DNA of 64,000 nt from an uncultured Alphaproteobacteria bacterium (GTDB taxonomy: Bacteria; Pseudomonadota; Alphaproteobacteria; RF32; CAG-239): NCBI GenBank assembly GCA_934248075.1, contig CAKQKH010000002.1:1-64000 (forward strand), read 5' to 3'. The notes below the pieces were generated by a model. It had not been told where the DNA came from. It searched no databases and saw nothing but the letters and a program-made list of their open reading frames with translations. Shown here one piece after another: positions 52,824 to 63,288 of this stretch (the first letter of the stretch is position 1; every line of letters begins with the position of its first letter). Both the position numbers and the translations under genes were made by a program.

Positions 52824-53966
52824 ATGTTCTTTATTGCATTTCTGATTATTGCTATCGCCTGCTCAGTCATAAGCATTAAGACTTTGGTCGGATACAGCGA
52901 TATGAATGTCAGCGCCAAAATCTCGATTTCCACCTTTATCGCGCTGGGTTGGATTGCTCCTTTGTTAGTCACGTTTTTGTGCCGCGCGGACTTTTTGCCA
53001 ACCAAAGTTTTTACGGTGATTTCATTTTGCTCATATACTTTGTTTGGTTTTGTCTTTATTGTTTTTTGTTTGCTGATGTTGCGCGACATCATTTGGTATG
53101 GAATATACGGCTCGGCCAGATTGGCCGGTATTGACAGCTGGTCGCTCAACCCCAAAAACATCAGTGTTCTTGGTCATGCCAACCTGCTTGTGTTGCTGCT
53201 TAGCGCATTGCTGAGTGTATATGCCATTTATCAGGGGGTTAAGATACCTGATATTAACTACATCACAGTTGAACATCAGTTTATTAATAAAAACCTGCGG
53301 ATTGTCCAGCTGACCGACACGCATATCGATCGAACAACACCGCTGAGCCGAGTTCGTAAAATTGTGGAAAAGGTGAATAGCCTGAATCCCGATATTATAG
53401 TTTTGACCGGCGATATTTTTGACGATGACTCCACGGTTTTGGAAAACCAGCTGGCAATTATGGCAAATTTGAGCGCGCCGTACGGCGTCTATGCCAGCAT
53501 GGGGAATCATGAGTTTTACACCGGTTTTTACTCTTGGCTGTACCGATACAAAAAATTGGGCTTTAAGGTGTTGGTTAATCAGGGCGAAACTGTCGCCGGC
53601 GATATATTTATTTCCGGCGTGCCTGATGCTTATGCCGCTTTTGAGCATCCTGACCTGAATATTAACCTAAGCAAATGCTTGGAAGGCAGCCATATGAAAC
53701 AATTTCGGATACTGCTGTCGCATACTCCGGAAATTATCAACTCAATTAGCAGTTTCAATTTTCAGCTGATGTTGTCCGGACACACTCACGGCGGGCAGAT
53801 TTTTCCGTTCCATATATTTGTTAAAAAAGCCAACCAATATTTGAGCGGCGATTACGATGTTAACGGAATCAAACTACACGTTTCTCCCGGCGCCGGCACT
53901 TGGGGACCAAGCATGAGACTTTTGGCTCCCTCAGAAATTGCCGTGATCGATTTGGTAAAAAAATAA
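52824..53966 (+). CDS. Membrane metallophosphoesterase, YkuE-like
   Basis: The 380-residue protein has four or five N-terminal membrane helices (about 1-150) and a C-terminal calcineurin-like phosphoesterase domain with the metal motifs [33 protein letters not shown] and LSGHTHGGQ. The active site would face outward or inward depending on helix number. YkuE-like enzymes act on UDP-diacylglucosamine-type or other phospho-compounds, but the substrate here is not known. TAAGGAGC precedes the ATG. The gene separates DUF4167 from clpB, an insertion into a pair often adjacent. Confidence 0.9.
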   Translation: MFFIAFLIIAIACSVISIKTLVGYSDMNVSAKISISTFIALGWIAPLLVTFLCRADFLPTKVFTVISFCSYTLFGFVFIVFCLLMLRDIIWYGIYGSARLAGIDSWSLNPKNISVLGHANLLVLLLSALLSVYAIYQGVKIPDINYITVEHQFINKNLRIVQLTDTHIDRTTPLSRVRKIVEKVNSLNPDIIVLTGDIFDDDSTVLENQLAIMANLSAPYGVYASMGNHEFYTGFYSWLYRYKKLGFKVLVNQGETVAGDIFISGVPDAYAAFEHPDLNINLSKCLEGSHMKQFRILLSHTPEIINSISSFNFQLMLSGHTHGGQIFPFHIFVKKANQYLSGDYDVNGIKLHVSPGAGTWGPSMRLLAPSEIAVIDLVKK

Positions 53967-53976
53967 ATTATAGCAT

Positions 53977-54009
53977 CTTGATTTTATCCCCGTATATTTC
54001 TTATATTAG
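53977..54009 (+). promoter_or_regulatory. Candidate heat-shock promoter of clpB
   Basis: CTTG (53977-53980) and CTTATATTAG (54000-54009) resemble the alphaproteobacterial sigma-32 pattern CTTG-N17/18-CYTATNTNNG; the -10 is an exact match but the spacer is 19. The same bases also read as a sigma-70 promoter (TTGATT-N18-TATATT). The clpB start is at 54029. Confidence 0.5.
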
Positions 54010-54028
54010 AAACAGGGGGATTAAAACT

Positions 54029-56635
54029 ATGGATTTTGAAAAACTTACTGCTAAATCTAAAGAAGTTATTGAACAAGTATTGAAGCTGGCGGCGGCGCGC
54101 AAAAACCAGTATATTACGCCGTTGCATCTGCTGAAAGTGTTGTTAGATGGAAACGACAGCACAATTATGAACTTAATTCTTAAGGCCGGAGGAAATCAGA
54201 CGACTATCCGCGACAAGCTGGAATCGGCTTTTGCCAAACTGCCACAAGTGGCAGGAGCCTCCGTTCAGAGTCTGATGAGTCAGGATTTTACCACCGTGAT
54301 GATGGCGGCAGAAAACTTGGCCGACAAAGCCAATGACCAATATGTTACGGTTGAGCGTTTATTACAAGCTCTGGCCACCACGGCGGGAAACGAAGCGTAT
54401 GATATTTTGACGGCGGCCGGCGTTAACGCGGTGAAATTGAATCAGGCTATTAATGAATATCGCAAAGGTCGGCTTGCTGACAGCGAAACCGCTGAAGATA
54501 ATTTTGAGGCTTTGAAAAAATTTACGATTGATATCACGCAAAAAGCCAAGGAAGGCAAACTTGATCCAGTTATTGGTCGTGAACATGAAATTCGCCGCAC
54601 CATTCAGGTTTTGTCTCGCCGCACCAAAAACAATCCGGTGCTGATTGGCGAACCGGGGGTTGGTAAGACGGCAATTGTAGAAGGGCTGGCTATGCGAATT
54701 GTCAATAACGATGTGCCGGAAAGCCTGCGCGGCAAGAGATTGCTGTCATTGGATTTGGGCGCGTTGATTGCCGGAGCCAAGTTTCGCGGAGAATTTGAGG
54801 AACGGCTGAAAGCCGTGTTAAAAGATGTGGAGGCTTCCGAAGGCGGCATAATTCTGTTTATTGATGAAATGCACACCTTGGTCGGAGCCGGAGCATCTGA
54901 AGGCTCAATGGATGCGTCCAACCTGTTAAAACCGGCCTTAGCGCGCGGCGAGTTGCATTGCTTGGGAGCAACAACGCTGAATGAATATAAGAAATATGTT
55001 GAAAAAGACGCGGCGCTGGCTCGACGCTTTCAGGCGGTATATGTCGGTGAACCAAATGTTGAGGAAACAATCTCTATCCTGCGCGGAATCAAAGAAAAAT
55101 TTGAGTTGCATCATGGGGTCAAGATTTCTGACGGCGCGCTGATTGCCGCGGCAACACTGTCTGATCGCTATATCAGCGACAGATTTTTGCCCGACAAGGC
55201 CATTGACCTGATGGACGAAGCGGCAAGCTCATTGCGTATGGCCATAGACTCCAAACCGGAAGAGCTTGATGAGCTTGATCGACGGATATTGCAGCTGAAA
55301 ATTGAGCGGGAAGGCATTAAAAAAGAAACAGACCCTAAGTCTAAAGAGCGTTGTGAGTTAATTGCCTATGAAATCTCCGGATTGGAGGCTAAGGCCAAAG
55401 CTCTGGAAGATAAATGGCGGGAAGAAAAACAAGGATTGGCTGATTTTACCGGCTTGAAAGACCAGTTGGATAAGGCCAGAATTGAAGTTGAAATTGCCAA
55501 ACGTGAGGGCAGATTTGAACGCGCCGGCGAACTCCAATACAGTGTTATTCCAGAATTGGAACGCAAGATTAACGCCGCCGAAGAAAAAGCCAAAGAGCGT
55601 AAAAACAGTTTCTCGGAAACCGTTACGGAAGAAAACATTGCTAATGTGGTTTCTAAGTGGACAGGAATTCCGGTTGACAAAATGCTGGAAGGCGAGCGCG
55701 AAAAATTGTTGCATATGGAAGACTTTTTGGCTAAACGGGTTATTGGTCAGAAAGAGGCTATTGCAGCTGTATCTAATGCGGTTCGCCGCTCGCGCGCCGG
55801 CATATCCGACGCCCGCCAGCCAATTGGCTCATTCTTGTTTTTGGGGCCGACCGGCGTGGGCAAAACCGAACTAAGCAAAGCTTTGGCGGAGTTTTTGTTT
55901 AATGACGAGGCCGCCATGTTGCGAGTTGACATGTCGGAATATATGGAAAAACACGCTGTTGCTCGTTTGATTGGCTCGCCTCCGGGATATGTTGGCTATG
56001 ATGAAGGCGGATATTTAACCGAGGCTGTGCGCCGCCGCCCGTATCAGGTTATCTTGTTTGATGAAATTGAAAAAGCACATCCTGATGTGTTTAATATTTT
56101 GCTACAAGTGCTTGATGACGGTCGTTTGACTGATGGTAAAGGCCGCACGGTAGATTTTAAGAACACAATCATCATCATGACCTCAAACTTGGGATCTGAG
56201 ATATTGTCTAATGCTACCGGCGCTGACGACGGCAAACAAATCCGCGCTAAAGTGATGGAGATTGTAAAAGCGTCTTTTCGTCCGGAATTTATTAACCGTA
56301 TTGATGAAATTACAATCTTTCACAAACTTGATAAGAGTAATATCAAAGATATTGCCCAAATTCAGATTGCCAATATTGAGAAACGTCTGGCCGACCGCAA
56401 TATTCATCTGAAAGTAACCGAACCGGCGTTTATCTGGATTGTGAACAATGGTTATGATCCGACTTATGGCGCCCGTCCGCTGAAAAGACTTTTGAAAAAC
56501 CAAATTGAAAACAAATTGGCGCTCAAAATTCTGGACGGCGAAATCGGCGACAATGATACCGCAAGCATCATTGTCAGCAACGGAGCGTTGGATATTGTAA
56601 GGGACAAAAAAGCTTCGTCTGAAAATAAAAAGTAA
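54029..56635 (+). CDS. clpB: ATP-dependent disaggregase ClpB
   Basis: From the ATG at 54029 (AGGGGGA upstream) the protein is 868 residues. It has the N-domain (1-~150), AAA1 with Walker [10 protein letters not shown] near 205, a coiled-coil M-domain (about 410-525: [18 protein letters not shown] and [19 protein letters not shown]), AAA2 with Walker [10 protein letters not shown] near 605 and the C-terminal domain. The M-domain distinguishes ClpB from ClpA/C. It rescues aggregated proteins with DnaK. An in-frame extension to 53900 lies in the previous gene and is rejected. Confidence 0.97.
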   Translation: MDFEKLTAKSKEVIEQVLKLAAARKNQYITPLHLLKVLLDGNDSTIMNLILKAGGNQTTIRDKLESAFAKLPQVAGASVQSLMSQDFTTVMMAAENLADKANDQYVTVERLLQALATTAGNEAYDILTAAGVNAVKLNQAINEYRKGRLADSETAEDNFEALKKFTIDITQKAKEGKLDPVIGREHEIRRTIQVLSRRTKNNPVLIGEPGVGKTAIVEGLAMRIVNNDVPESLRGKRLLSLDLGALIAGAKFRGEFEERLKAVLKDVEASEGGIILFIDEMHTLVGAGASEGSMDASNLLKPALARGELHCLGATTLNEYKKYVEKDAALARRFQAVYVGEPNVEETISILRGIKEKFELHHGVKISDGALIAAATLSDRYISDRFLPDKAIDLMDEAASSLRMAIDSKPEELDELDRRILQLKIEREGIKKETDPKSKERCELIAYEISGLEAKAKALEDKWREEKQGLADFTGLKDQLDKARIEVEIAKREGRFERAGELQYSVIPELERKINAAEEKAKERKNSFSETVTEENIANVVSKWTGIPVDKMLEGEREKLLHMEDFLAKRVIGQKEAIAAVSNAVRRSRAGISDARQPIGSFLFLGPTGVGKTELSKALAEFLFNDEAAMLRVDMSEYMEKHAVARLIGSPPGYVGYDEGGYLTEAVRRRPYQVILFDEIEKAHPDVFNILLQVLDDGRLTDGKGRTVDFKNTIIIMTSNLGSEILSNATGADDGKQIRAKVMEIVKASFRPEFINRIDEITIFHKLDKSNIKDIAQIQIANIEKRLADRNIHLKVTEPAFIWIVNNGYDPTYGARPLKRLLKNQIENKLALKILDGEIGDNDTASIIVSNGALDIVRDKKASSENKK

Positions 56636-56651
56636 TCTGTAATTTGCGCAA

Positions 56652-56685
56652 AAAATCCCCTTGCCCTGAAAAGCAAGGGGATTTT
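56652..56685. terminator. Bidirectional terminator, clpB / response regulator
   Basis: A 13-bp perfect stem (AAAATCCCCTTGC / GCAAGGGGATTTT) with an eight-base loop separates these convergent genes. Confidence 0.93.
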
Positions 56686-56688
56686 AAT

Positions 56689-57321
56689 TCAGATAAGCCC
56701 CATTTTTTGGGCAATTATTACGGCTTGAGTGCGATTGGTGGCTCCAACCGCTCGCAACAAAGCATTTATATGCAATTTTACCGTAGCCTCAGACACGTCC
56801 ATTTTATAGGCAATTTGTTTATTTGACATTCCTTCTGCCACATAGTCCAACACCTCAGACTGTCGCGGAGTCAAAATTTTGTTGCCGCCGCGAACATGGC
56901 GGCCTTCCGCGCCAACAGTTGCCGCAAAATCCATGATGGACGGCGGCAAATAGGTTCCGCCGTCTGCCACCAATTTTAGGGCGGATAACAATACTTTGGT
57001 ATCTGAACGTTTGGGTATGTAGCCCTTAATGCCCATATCGATTACTTTTTTAATGTTGCGAGCATCTTCTGAGGCGGATACAACCACAAACCGACAATTC
57101 GGCGCTTTGTTTTGCAACGCGCGCAAACCGTCTTCCCACTTCATATCAGGCATATCCAGATCAATTACGACTAAGTCGGTGTCTGGAGCGGCCTCAACTA
57201 TCTTTAACGCTTGCGAAAAATTTGCGGCCTGATTGATTACCGCCTGAGGAACAATTTTTTCCACTTGCAGGCTCAAGCCGTCTCTGAATAGTGCATGGTC
57301 GTCCGCGATAAGAATCTTCAT
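56689..57321 (-). CDS. NarL/LuxR-family response regulator
   Basis: The 210-residue regulator has a receiver domain (1-~120; ILIADDHALFRDGL, phosphoacceptor Asp in LVVIDLDMPDM) and a LuxR helix-turn-helix (about 148-205; LTPRQSEVLDYVAEGMSNKQIA, YKMDVSEATVKLHINALL). No kinase gene is adjacent, so it is an orphan and its signal is unknown. TCCTC on the complementary strand gives GAGGAC before the ATG. Confidence 0.92.
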   Translation of the reverse strand: MKILIADDHALFRDGLSLQVEKIVPQAVINQAANFSQALKIVEAAPDTDLVVIDLDMPDMKWEDGLRALQNKAPNCRFVVVSASEDARNIKKVIDMGIKGYIPKRSDTKVLLSALKLVADGGTYLPPSIMDFAATVGAEGRHVRGGNKILTPRQSEVLDYVAEGMSNKQIAYKMDVSEATVKLHINALLRAVGATNRTQAVIIAQKMGLI

Positions 57322-57442
57322 ATCGTCCTCCGCGTTGGTAATCGCACAACATTGCGCCGCTATCCGGTCGCAAATTTAACAGGTTAGTTCGTTATATAAA
57401 TCTTTTGGGCAACATTTAAAGTAGCTGCCGCAAAATTTCCGC

Positions 57443-57895
57443 CTATAAATAAAGGCAGTCTATTCCGGCCTCTTTGAACATTTCTTCCGAATAAGCCAGT
57501 TTGTCTCGCCAGGTGTTGGCCGGAGATTTTTCATCAATCGTGACTTTGCGGGTTACAACCATCTTAATGCCGGACTGAATAATCGCTCGAGCGCAATCAG
57601 GACACGGCATCGCGGTTACATAAATTACGCAACCTTTGAGAGAGGCGCCAATCAGACAGGCGTTATACACGGCGTTACGCTCGGCATGCTCAAAAAAATC
57701 ATACTTGGTGGGGCGTTCCATGCGCTCGGGTTTGTTGTCATCAACACCTCTGACCAAACCATTGTATCCGGTGGAGCGAATCTCTCGATCAGGACCGACA
57801 ACAACTGCTCCGACTTTGGTGGACGGATCCTTAGACCAGGTCTTGACTAACTCGGCAACTTCCATAAAACGCTGGTGCCATTTTTCTGAAAACAT
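57443..57895 (-). CDS. Deoxycytidylate deaminase
   Basis: From the ATG at 57895 (GAGG six bases upstream) the protein is 150 residues. It has the zinc-deaminase motifs HAERNAVYNAC (His and catalytic Glu) and PCPDCARAI (two Cys ligands), and FMEVAELVKTWSKDPSTKVGAVVV at the start, typical of dCMP deaminase / ComEB proteins. It converts dCMP to dUMP for dTMP synthesis. Confidence 0.9.
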   Translation of the reverse strand: MFSEKWHQRFMEVAELVKTWSKDPSTKVGAVVVGPDREIRSTGYNGLVRGVDDNKPERMERPTKYDFFEHAERNAVYNACLIGASLKGCVIYVTAMPCPDCARAIIQSGIKMVVTRKVTIDEKSPANTWRDKLAYSEEMFKEAGIDCLYL

Positions 57896-59354
<1,459 letters not shown>

Positions 59355-59418
59355 GCATTACGCTTAAGGCCGCTTGAACAGATTGAATGTCAGGTCGCCG
59401 TAACGTTTTCAAGATTAC

Positions 59419-59451
59419 AAAAAAGCCTCGCTGATTAGCGAGGCTTTTTTT
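59419..59451. terminator. Bidirectional terminator, eno / valS
   Basis: AAAAGCCTCGC-tgatta-GCGAGGCTTTTTTT is an 11-bp perfect stem with flanking A- and T-runs between the convergent eno and valS genes. Confidence 0.93.
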
Positions 59452-59464
59452 GGTATTCGCAAAA

Positions 59465-62101
59465 CTAGAAATTGGCAATGCGGGCAAGCGCGGCTTCAAC
59501 CTTGGCCTTGTTTTCCAAAGCCTCTGCCTGACGGCGCTTTTCTTCTTCAACAACCGCAGCCGGAGCGCGCTCAACAAAACTCGTATTGCCTAGTTTGCGC
59601 GCATAGCCTTCCAGATTTTTATCCAGAACAGCCAGCTCTTTATTTAGGCGTTCGCGTTCAGCTGAGAAATCAACCACGCCTTTGAGCGGCAACAAAACGG
59701 TAGTCTCACGGAACACGGCCTGAGCCATGTCCGGCGTAACCTCGCCGCTATATGCCGCCAATTTTTCCAATCTGGCCAAAGAGCAGACCATTTGATTGAA
59801 ATTAACAATTTCTGCCTGTGAGTTGGAATCGGCGTCTTTAAGATAAACCGTAAGTTTGGCTGATGCCGGCAAATTCATCTCAGCGCGCAAAGAACGAATG
59901 GTGGAAATCAGATCAATTGCCCAGTCCACCGCTCCCATAGCAGAAGTGTCAATACTTTCAGCCTGTGGCCAAGAAGCGTGAATTAATTTAGTAGAGCGAA
60001 CAGCGGTATTATTCCACAATTCGGTGGTGATAAACGGCATAAACGGATGCAAAATTACCAAAATTCTATCCAAAACCCAAGCAAAAGTGGCTTTGGTCTC
60101 AGCTTTGGCAATCTCGTCTTCGCCATAAAGAATCGGCTTAATCAGCTCAATATACCAATCACAGAACGAACCCCAGACAAATTGATATACGGCATTGGCA
60201 GAATCTGAAAAACGAAAAGCGTTAAGATTATCAGTAACGCCCTTGGTTGCCTCAACCGCCTTGGCTATAATCCATTTGTTAACCGCAAGTTTTACCTTAT
60301 CAGCGGCAAAATCTGACGGCAGTGAGCATTGGTTCATTTCACCGAAACGAGCCGCATTCCATAGTTTGGTTGCAAAATTGCGGTAGCCGGCAATTCTGGC
60401 TTCACTTACATTGATATCCCGCCCTTGGGTTTCCATGGCGGCCATAAAGAAACGTAAAGCGTCGGCGCCGTATTTTTCAATCACAATCATCGGATCAACG
60501 GTGTTACCCTTGGATTTTGACATTTTACGTCCCTGCTCGTCTCTAACCAGACCGTGAATGTAGGCTTTGTGGAACGGAACTTTCTTCATCATATACATGC
60601 TCATCATCATCATACGAGCAACCCAGAAGAAAATGATATCAAATCCGGTTACCAAAACCGAGGTTGGGTAAAAAGTATCAAGATATTCGCTCTTATCAGG
60701 CCAGCCCATGGTTGAGAAAGCCCACAATCCGGAAGAAAACCATGTATCCAAAACATCGGTTTCGCGGCGGAGTTCAACATGTTTGCCGTAGTGTTTATCG
60801 GCGGCGGCTTGGGCTTCTTCTTCATTTTCTTCACAGAAAATATGTTCATCAGGGCCATACCAAATCGGCATCTGATGCCCCCACCACAACTGGCGGGAAA
60901 TACACCACGGCTGAATATTGCGCATCCACTCAAAATAGGTCTTTTCATAAGACTTGGGAACGAACTGCATTTCGCCGTTCTCAACCACGCGCAAAGCCTC
61001 TTTGGCCAAAGTCGGAGCATCTACAAACCACTGGTCGGTCATCAGCGGTTCAATAATCACTCCGGAACGGTCACCATAAGGAATTACCATCGGGTGATCT
61101 TCAATCTTTTCCATCAAGCCCAGTTCGGTTAATTTTTCAATGGTTTTGGCGCGCGCGTCCAAAGTAGTCATACCGGCAAACGGAGTGTTTTCATTTAAGG
61201 TGGCATCTTCATTCAAAATGTTAATCATCGGCAGATTGTGACGCTTGCCAACCTCAAAGTCATTAAAATCATGAGCCGGAGTTATCTTGACCGCGCCGGT
61301 GCCTTTTTCGGGATCGGCATGCTCATCGCCAATAATCGGAATCGCCCGATTAATAATCGGAATTATGCAGTTTTTGCCAATCAGATGTTTAAGTTTTTCA
61401 TTCTCTTTAGAAACGGCAACCGCAGTATCACCAAACATTGTTTCCGGACGAGTAGTGGCAATGTGAATATATTCTCCGCTATTGCCCTCAAGCGGATATT
61501 TGTAATAATACATTTTGCCGACTGTTTCTTTTTGAACAACTTCCAAATCAGAAACGGCCGTCATAAACTTGGAATCCCAGTTAACCAGCTTTTTGGCCTT
61601 ATAAATCAGGCCGTCTTTATACAAGCTGACAAAAATTTTGCGAACAGCGCGACTTAACCCCTCGTCCATGGTAAAACGAGCGCGGCTCCAATCACAAGAG
61701 GCGCCCAACCGGCGCAGTTGTTTGCAAATAGTTCCTCCAGATTGCTCTTTCCATTTCCAAACGGTTTCAATAAACTTTTCCCGCCCCAAATCATGACGAG
61801 AGACGCCCTCTTTGGCCAAGTTGCGCTCAACCACCATCTGGGTGGCAATACCGGCATGGTCCATCCCAGGCTGCCACAAAACCTTTTTGCCCAGCATACG
61901 GTTGTAGCGAATCAAAATATCTTGCAGGGTTTCATCTAAAGCGTGTCCCATGTGTAAAACACCGGTAACATTTGGCGGCGGAATAACAATAGAGAAAGCG
62001 TCTTTGTCTGAGCGCATATCAGGCTTAAAGTCACCGCTATTTTCCCAATCTGCATATATTTTTTCTTCAAAATCTTTAGGGTTATAATTTTTTTCCAACA
62101 T
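59465..62101 (-). CDS. valS: Valine--tRNA ligase
   Basis: From the ATG at 62101 the protein is 878 residues. It has the class I HIGH-like motif PPNVTGVLHMGHAL, the editing (CP1) domain with TTRPETMFGDTAVAV, the KMSKS motif in EQGRKMSKSKGN, the anticodon-binding helical domain and the C-terminal coiled coil (ERLNKELAVLDKNLEGYARKL) seen in ValRS. It charges tRNA-Val and edits threonine. It lies downstream of the popZ-like gene with a weak hairpin between. Confidence 0.97.
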   Translation of the reverse strand: MLEKNYNPKDFEEKIYADWENSGDFKPDMRSDKDAFSIVIPPPNVTGVLHMGHALDETLQDILIRYNRMLGKKVLWQPGMDHAGIATQMVVERNLAKEGVSRHDLGREKFIETVWKWKEQSGGTICKQLRRLGASCDWSRARFTMDEGLSRAVRKIFVSLYKDGLIYKAKKLVNWDSKFMTAVSDLEVVQKETVGKMYYYKYPLEGNSGEYIHIATTRPETMFGDTAVAVSKENEKLKHLIGKNCIIPIINRAIPIIGDEHADPEKGTGAVKITPAHDFNDFEVGKRHNLPMINILNEDATLNENTPFAGMTTLDARAKTIEKLTELGLMEKIEDHPMVIPYGDRSGVIIEPLMTDQWFVDAPTLAKEALRVVENGEMQFVPKSYEKTYFEWMRNIQPWCISRQLWWGHQMPIWYGPDEHIFCEENEEEAQAAADKHYGKHVELRRETDVLDTWFSSGLWAFSTMGWPDKSEYLDTFYPTSVLVTGFDIIFFWVARMMMMSMYMMKKVPFHKAYIHGLVRDEQGRKMSKSKGNTVDPMIVIEKYGADALRFFMAAMETQGRDINVSEARIAGYRNFATKLWNAARFGEMNQCSLPSDFAADKVKLAVNKWIIAKAVEATKGVTDNLNAFRFSDSANAVYQFVWGSFCDWYIELIKPILYGEDEIAKAETKATFAWVLDRILVILHPFMPFITTELWNNTAVRSTKLIHASWPQAESIDTSAMGAVDWAIDLISTIRSLRAEMNLPASAKLTVYLKDADSNSQAEIVNFNQMVCSLARLEKLAAYSGEVTPDMAQAVFRETTVLLPLKGVVDFSAERERLNKELAVLDKNLEGYARKLGNTSFVERAPAAVVEEEKRRQAEALENKAKVEAALARIANF

Positions 62102-62143
62102 TTTCGGTTTCCACAATTTTATTAAGTCAGATAAGTATGCAAA

Positions 62144-62172
62144 ATGCCCTCAGGGAACATCCTCGGGGGCAT
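62144..62172 (-). terminator. Weak terminator after popZ-like gene
   Basis: On the minus strand ATGCCC and GGGCAT form a 6-bp outer stem with a partly paired interior, followed by TTTTGC. It lies between the popZ-like stop and valS. Confidence 0.45.
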
Positions 62173-62200
62173 AAAAAAGTTTTAGGTCGGCTCAGTGAAT

Positions 62201-63208
62201 TTACTGTTTGTCCCCAACCTTTGCCATCACTCGTTCAATTTCTTGTTTAACAATTTTCTCAACGATTGTCGGCAAGTTATTATCAAGCCATTGTTTGGTT
62301 TGACTGTGAATTTCTTCCTGCGCTAACGCGTTATAGTCAACACCCTCTTGCCAATGAGCGGCGACCTCATTGCCAATAATTTGACGAATAACCGAGACAA
62401 CCACATCTTCTATCGTTTTGGCGCCGTCACCGATAATTTTGACAGTTTCAACCTCCGGCGCAGCATTGTTTTCCGGTTTTGCCGGAGTTGTTGGCTCGTC
62501 ATGAGAAAACATTTTGGCAAAATTATTGATGATATTGGCCGAAACATCTATGGCGCTGTCGGCTTCAGCCTCTATAACCGGCTTAGGTTCAGGTTCAGGC
62601 TCAGGCTCAGGCTCTGGTTCAGGTTCAGGTTCAGGTTCAGGTTCAGGTTCAGGTTCAGGCTCTGGCTCTGGCTCTGGTTCAGGCTCTGGTTCTGGTTCAG
62701 GCTCTGGTTCTGGTTCTGGTTCAGGCTCTGGCTCTGGCTCAGGCTCAGGCTCAGGCTCAACAACAGGCTCAACCTGCGGCTCAGAAATTTCTTCGGCAAT
62801 TTCCTCAGCCTCAGTAACCGGAACACTCTCTTCGGTTGGCTGTTCTGCCGGTTCCTCATAAAAAGGATCTGACTCAAAGTCCTCCCAGCCGACGTTAACT
62901 CCCCTCAGCTCAGTTTCTTCAACAGGCTCGGCCTCAGCTTCAGCTGTCGGAGCTGTTATGGCCGGCTCAGCCGAAAGCTTCGGCATATTGATATCATCAA
63001 GCTCAGCCGCAAGATCTATCGTATCCTTTTCGGCAGCATCTTCTCCCAAACGCATATCAGGAGAAAGCTCGAGAATATCAGTATCATCTTCAACGGCAGC
63101 ATCAGGCAAAGCCGCATTTTGTTGGGCGCTCTGATCCTCCTCCAAAATATTTTTGATTGAAGAAAGGATGTCTTCCATAGACATATCTTGATTGTTATCG
63201 TCAACCAT
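62201..63208 (-). CDS. popZ: PopZ-like polar organising protein (DUF2497)
   Basis: The 335-residue protein has the conserved N-terminal helix SMEDILSSIKNILEED, a long acidic linker, and the C-terminal DUF2497 helices (about 270-330) ending WLDNNLPTIVEKIVKQEIERVMAKV. PopZ self-assembles at cell poles and anchors the chromosomal centromere. The linker contains about 29 tandem Glu-Pro dipeptides (DNA 62586-62759), far longer than typical. It lies between tolC- and valS-type genes, as in other alphaproteobacteria, which supports the call. Confidence 0.88.
   Translation of the reverse strand: MVDDNNQDMSMEDILSSIKNILEEDQSAQQNAALPDAAVEDDTDILELSPDMRLGEDAAEKDTIDLAAELDDINMPKLSAEPAITAPTAEAEAEPVEETELRGVNVGWEDFESDPFYEEPAEQPTEESVPVTEAEEIAEEISEPQVEPVVEPEPEPEPEPEPEPEPEPEPEPEPEPEPEPEPEPEPEPEPEPEPEPEPEPEPEPEPEPKPVIEAEADSAIDVSANIINNFAKMFSHDEPTTPAKPENNAAPEVETVKIIGDGAKTIEDVVVSVIRQIIGNEVAAHWQEGVDYNALAQEEIHSQTKQWLDNNLPTIVEKIVKQEIERVMAKVGDKQ
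62586..62759 (-). repeat. Tandem hexanucleotide tract encoding Glu-Pro repeats
   Basis: 29 hexamers in four synonymous versions (on the plus strand ggttca, ggctca, ggctct, ggttct), in short runs of the same version, encode alternating Glu and Pro. The pattern indicates expansion by slippage or unequal exchange with protein-level selection. Confidence 0.9.
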
Positions 63209-63288
63209 ATTTTACATTCCAGATTATTAACTTGAGCTTATTCTACACAAAAATACCGCATTATCAAGCTACTTTTGCATAGATATCA

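Noticed and set aside
53900..54028. Extended N-terminus for clpB
   Set aside because: The extension overlaps the phosphoesterase gene and the promoter; the conserved ClpB start is the ATG at 54029 with a ribosome site.
62514..62861. 115-codon plus-strand frame made of Gly-Ser repeats
   Set aside because: It is the opposite-strand reading of the PopZ-like Glu-Pro tract, with no independent support.
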